From Clostridiales bacterium (lineage in GTDB: Bacteria > Bacillota > Clostridia > Saccharofermentanales > Saccharofermentanaceae), in contig JAFWPB010000001.1 of assembly GCA_017545245.1 (NCBI GenBank), positions 1 through 57,963 on the forward strand: a stretch of 57,963 bases of DNA, given 5' to 3'. The notes below the pieces were generated by a model. It ran no database searches. It saw only the letters and a list, made by a program, of their open reading frames with translations, and was not told where the DNA came from. Position numbers and translations under genes: made by a program. Numbering within the stretch: position 1 is the first letter of the stretch; every line of letters begins with the position of its first letter. Positions 55,620 through 57,963 of the stretch are shown here, piece after piece.

Positions 55620-56672
55620 ATGTCAGAACTGAAGGACGTTATAACTGTATATCGTAAGCTTCCGTTTGGAGACCGTGTCGTATTCTATTCCACGGTATCG
55701 AACGATGTCGATGTGCGGGAAGAGACCGTTCAGGACTTCCTTATCGAAACAAGGATGGGCGAAAGCCTTTCCTGTCTCTACTGCAAAGGCGACCATGTAG
55801 TCAGGAACGGAAAGAGAAAAGACGGAACCCAGCGCTTCCTGTGCCGGGATTGCGGGAAATCCTTCATCCCCGGTTCCAATACGATCACTTCCGGAACCAG
55901 AAAGAGAATGAGTACATGGGTCAAATACCTGAAGTGCATGCTGGACAAGAAGACGTTGAAAGAGTCTTCGGAAGAATGCGGTATTTCCATGCCGACAGCA
56001 TTCTCATGGAGACACAAGATCCTTGACGCATTACACGAAGTTACAGACAAAGTATATCTGGATGGTACAGTCGAGGCTGACGAGACCTTCTTCAATGTAT
56101 CCTACAAAGGGAATCACAAGAGCAGCAAGACTTTCACCATGCCGAGAAAGGCACATAAGAGAGGAAACGACATCCATGCTAAAGGCCTTTCTTCCGAGAA
56201 AGTCTGTGTGCCGTGTGCAGTAGATGCATCCGGTATTTCCTATGCCAGACCTGCTAAACTGGGGAAGCCGAGTTCTTCCTGCATTTCTACTGTATTCGAT
56301 GGCATCATCGCGCCTGATTCGACACTGTGTACTGACAATGAAAAAGCATACAGGGCCTTCTCGGAGAGCAAGTCTATCCATCTTATCCAGATGGATACAG
56401 ATAGCCATATCTCTGTTCGGGATGGTATCTCCTATGGAATACAGCGTATCAATGCCTATCACAGGACCCTGAAGGAATTCATAGGAAGGTTCCATGGTGT
56501 TTCTACTAAACATCTTGGGAACTATATCGTGTGGAATAACCTTATAGCCAATAACAGAAGAAAGAGTGAAGAGACACTGGGGCAGCTGTTCGCCCGGATG
56601 TTAAGTGCCGGCATCTCTGTCCGAAATAAAGATATCTCTTCACGGTCCCCGTTACCCTCTCTGGAGGTGTGA
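55620..56672 (+). CDS. IS1595-like DDE-type transposase
   Basis: 350 residues. The N-terminal zinc ribbon has CLYCKGDHVVRNGKRK then CRDCGKSF. The catalytic core has Asp 154 (EADETFF) and Asp 239 (LCTDNEKAY). The third position falls in INAYHRTLKEFIGRFHGVST, where His 281 or Glu 286 is the candidate; IS1595-type enzymes vary here. The tail GVSTKHLGNYIVWNNL is typical. The ATG at 55620 has GGAG 7 bases upstream and follows the promoter by 30 bases; a longer reading would begin ahead of the promoter. It seems complete and intact. Confidence 0.82.
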   Translation: MSELKDVITVYRKLPFGDRVVFYSTVSNDVDVREETVQDFLIETRMGESLSCLYCKGDHVVRNGKRKDGTQRFLCRDCGKSFIPGSNTITSGTRKRMSTWVKYLKCMLDKKTLKESSEECGISMPTAFSWRHKILDALHEVTDKVYLDGTVEADETFFNVSYKGNHKSSKTFTMPRKAHKRGNDIHAKGLSSEKVCVPCAVDASGISYARPAKLGKPSSSCISTVFDGIIAPDSTLCTDNEKAYRAFSESKSIHLIQMDTDSHISVRDGISYGIQRINAYHRTLKEFIGRFHGVSTKHLGNYIVWNNLIANNRRKSEETLGQLFARMLSAGISVRNKDISSRSPLPSLEV

Positions 56673-56674
56673 AC

Positions 56675-57963
56675 ATGATACTTTCAGAAGAACACAGGAT
56701 CAAGGTCAGGAAGAATAAAGACCTTGGTTCTGAAATCGATATCTATTGCTATCTGGTGAAGAACCTTTCCAACGCTGTCAATTACCTGATCAGGCAGTGC
56801 TACCGTATCCATACCAAACTGAAGTCAGGTAACGAGTTAGAAGAGTGGGAACAGGATATGCTTGATTCTGTCAACGATGGTATTAGAAGATATAACTGTA
56901 GCCGTCCGGGAAAGAAGGAACTCCGATATGTAGATGCAGAGAACAGTTTCATTGCAGATGCATACTTCCTCAGCTGGTATCTTAAAGATACTTCTGAGTA
57001 CAAGGCGGTCCCTTATGCTACCTGCAGCCAGATCTGTATCCAGGAGAAATGCAGGGAGTGGAAGTCTTTCTACATGTCCGTTTCAGAGTATTCCCGTTCC
57101 CCAGGCAAGTTCCTGGGCCGTCCTCATGCGCCCGGATATCTGGATTCCAAGGATGGGAGAGGTGCGCTTGTCATCACGAGCCAGAACTTCCATGTAGATG
57201 AACAATGCAATATACGGATGCCGAAGTTCTTAAGTGGTATTCACATCCGTGCCAGGCACGGAAACATCCGGCAGATCCGTATCAGGATCTGCAAGGATGT
57301 CATTCTTGTTTCTCTTCTATATGAGAAACAGGAAGCGGAAAAGGCTGGCTCGGATACCGTTATGGGCATCGATCTGGGAGTAAACAATCTTATCGCAGCG
57401 GCATGGAATTCGGAGATGACACCCATAATCGTGAATGGGCGTCCGATCAAGTCGATAAACCAGTATTTCAACAAAGCAAGAGCACACTTACAGAAGGAGG
57501 CCAAGACAAGTAACAAGCGTGACATAACGAGAAGGATAGAGAGACTGACAGAAAAGAGAAACAGAAAGGTCAAGGACTATCTGCACAAGGCAAGCAGGAA
57601 GATCGTGGATCTGGCAGAAGCATCAGGTGTGGGAGTCATAGTCATCGGCAATAACCATGGATGGAAACAAAATAGCGATATGGGAAACAAAACAAACCAG
57701 AACTTCGTATCCATCCCTTACAAGATGCAGGTCGACATGATTTCCTACAAGGCAAGACTGGTAGGGATCAAAGTCAGGATCGTCTCTGAGAGCTACACCA
57801 GCGGAACGAGTTATCTTGATGGAGAGATCCCGGATGTGGCATACTATGACAGAAATCGGAGGATCCGGAGAGGTCTGTTCAGAAGCAACACCGGCATCTG
57901 CATTAACGCGGATGTAAATGCGGCGTACCAGATAATCAAGCTGGGAAGCATTCGTGAGGTCCG
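56675..57963 (+). CDS. TnpB-like (IS605 OrfB) protein, variant without zinc finger, partial
   Basis: 429 codons are visible before the window ends. The RuvC-like fold is seen in MGIDLGVNNLIAA (Asp 233) and INADVNAAYQI (Asp 413). The usual acidic middle motif (IVIEDL type) is replaced by VIVIGNNHGWKQN, with Gly 325 where Glu is expected. The CxxC zinc finger is replaced by ESYTSGTSYLDGE (Glu 372). This matches a known OrfB subgroup with G-x-N-x-x-WKQ, but nuclease activity cannot be assumed. GGAGGTGTGAAC precedes the ATG, 2 bases after the transposase stop. Confidence 0.78.
   Translation, partial: MILSEEHRIKVRKNKDLGSEIDIYCYLVKNLSNAVNYLIRQCYRIHTKLKSGNELEEWEQDMLDSVNDGIRRYNCSRPGKKELRYVDAENSFIADAYFLSWYLKDTSEYKAVPYATCSQICIQEKCREWKSFYMSVSEYSRSPGKFLGRPHAPGYLDSKDGRGALVITSQNFHVDEQCNIRMPKFLSGIHIRARHGNIRQIRIRICKDVILVSLLYEKQEAEKAGSDTVMGIDLGVNNLIAAAWNSEMTPIIVNGRPIKSINQYFNKARAHLQKEAKTSNKRDITRRIERLTEKRNRKVKDYLHKASRKIVDLAEASGVGVIVIGNNHGWKQNSDMGNKTNQNFVSIPYKMQVDMISYKARLVGIKVRIVSESYTSGTSYLDGEIPDVAYYDRNRRIRRGLFRSNTGICINADVNAAYQIIKLGSIREV

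Larger units (their letters stand above)
55561..57963 (+). mobile_element. Insertion element with DDE transposase and TnpB-like gene (right end outside window)
   Basis: A promoter, an IS1595-like transposase and a TnpB-like gene 2 bases downstream form one unit. Terminal inverted repeats were not identified on the left, and the right end is beyond the window. The coordinates are therefore only the part that can be supported. Confidence 0.6.

Overview
The window looks like the chromosome of a low-to-mid GC Gram-positive anaerobe of the Bacillota, most likely class Clostridia (inference). The reasons are an intact ctsR-mcsA-mcsB-clpC operon behind CtsR boxes, separate rpoB and rpoC, strong GGAGG ribosome sites, TTGACA/TATAAT promoters with 16-18 bp spacers, and many lipoproteins with Thr/Glu/Pro-rich linkers. 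I saw no rRNA or tRNA gene.

Layout. 1-108: the end of an inverted-repeat array with a 54-bp period. 220-4234: a solute-binding lipoprotein and gdhA. 4677-7438: three tandem paralogous membrane/lipoproteins, the middle one truncated. 7557-21355: a minus-strand polyamine region carrying nspC, a carboxynorspermidine synthase, speB, speE, speA and speD. It is interrupted by a phosphodiesterase, a TetR plus rifampin-phosphotransferase-like pair, an unknown membrane protein, and a putative PD-(D/E)XK nuclease with a 53-bp inverted-repeat array. speD has its own promoter and a highly structured leader RNA. 21801-30560: a cysK-like gene, a lipoprotein, nadB-nadC-maf, manA, a repeat-tailed membrane protein and a hemolysin III homologue. 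30705-34160: an M1 peptidase and a foldase-like protein. 34409-41839: rpoB and rpoC behind a leader with an attenuator-like hairpin. 42122-45522: two tandem NlpC/P60 hydrolases and a GlsB-type protein. 45820-50704: the protein-arginine-phosphorylation/Clp proteolysis operon. 51044-55418: a secreted FN3/DUF4214 protein, a TIGR03915-type DNA metabolism protein and a Thr-rich lipoprotein. 55620-end: an IS1595-like transposase followed by a TnpB-like gene that runs off the window.

How the genes work together. SpeA and SpeB should make putrescine from arginine. SpeD and SpeE, and in parallel the carboxynorspermidine synthase and NspC, could each carry it to spermidine or a relative, so two normally alternative routes sit in one region. 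CtsR, McsA, McsB and ClpC form the standard heat-shock/proteolysis module.

Most unusual signals: (1) two arrays of short inverted repeats with 53/54-bp periods, whose 12-nt half-sites share a GT-N6-AGAT frame although the cores differ, one of them directly downstream of a putative nuclease that splits the polyamine cluster; (2) an about 140-nt structured RNA between the speD promoter and speD; (3) a DDE transposase and a TnpB variant in one two-gene unit. All calls come from reading the sequence; no database search was run.
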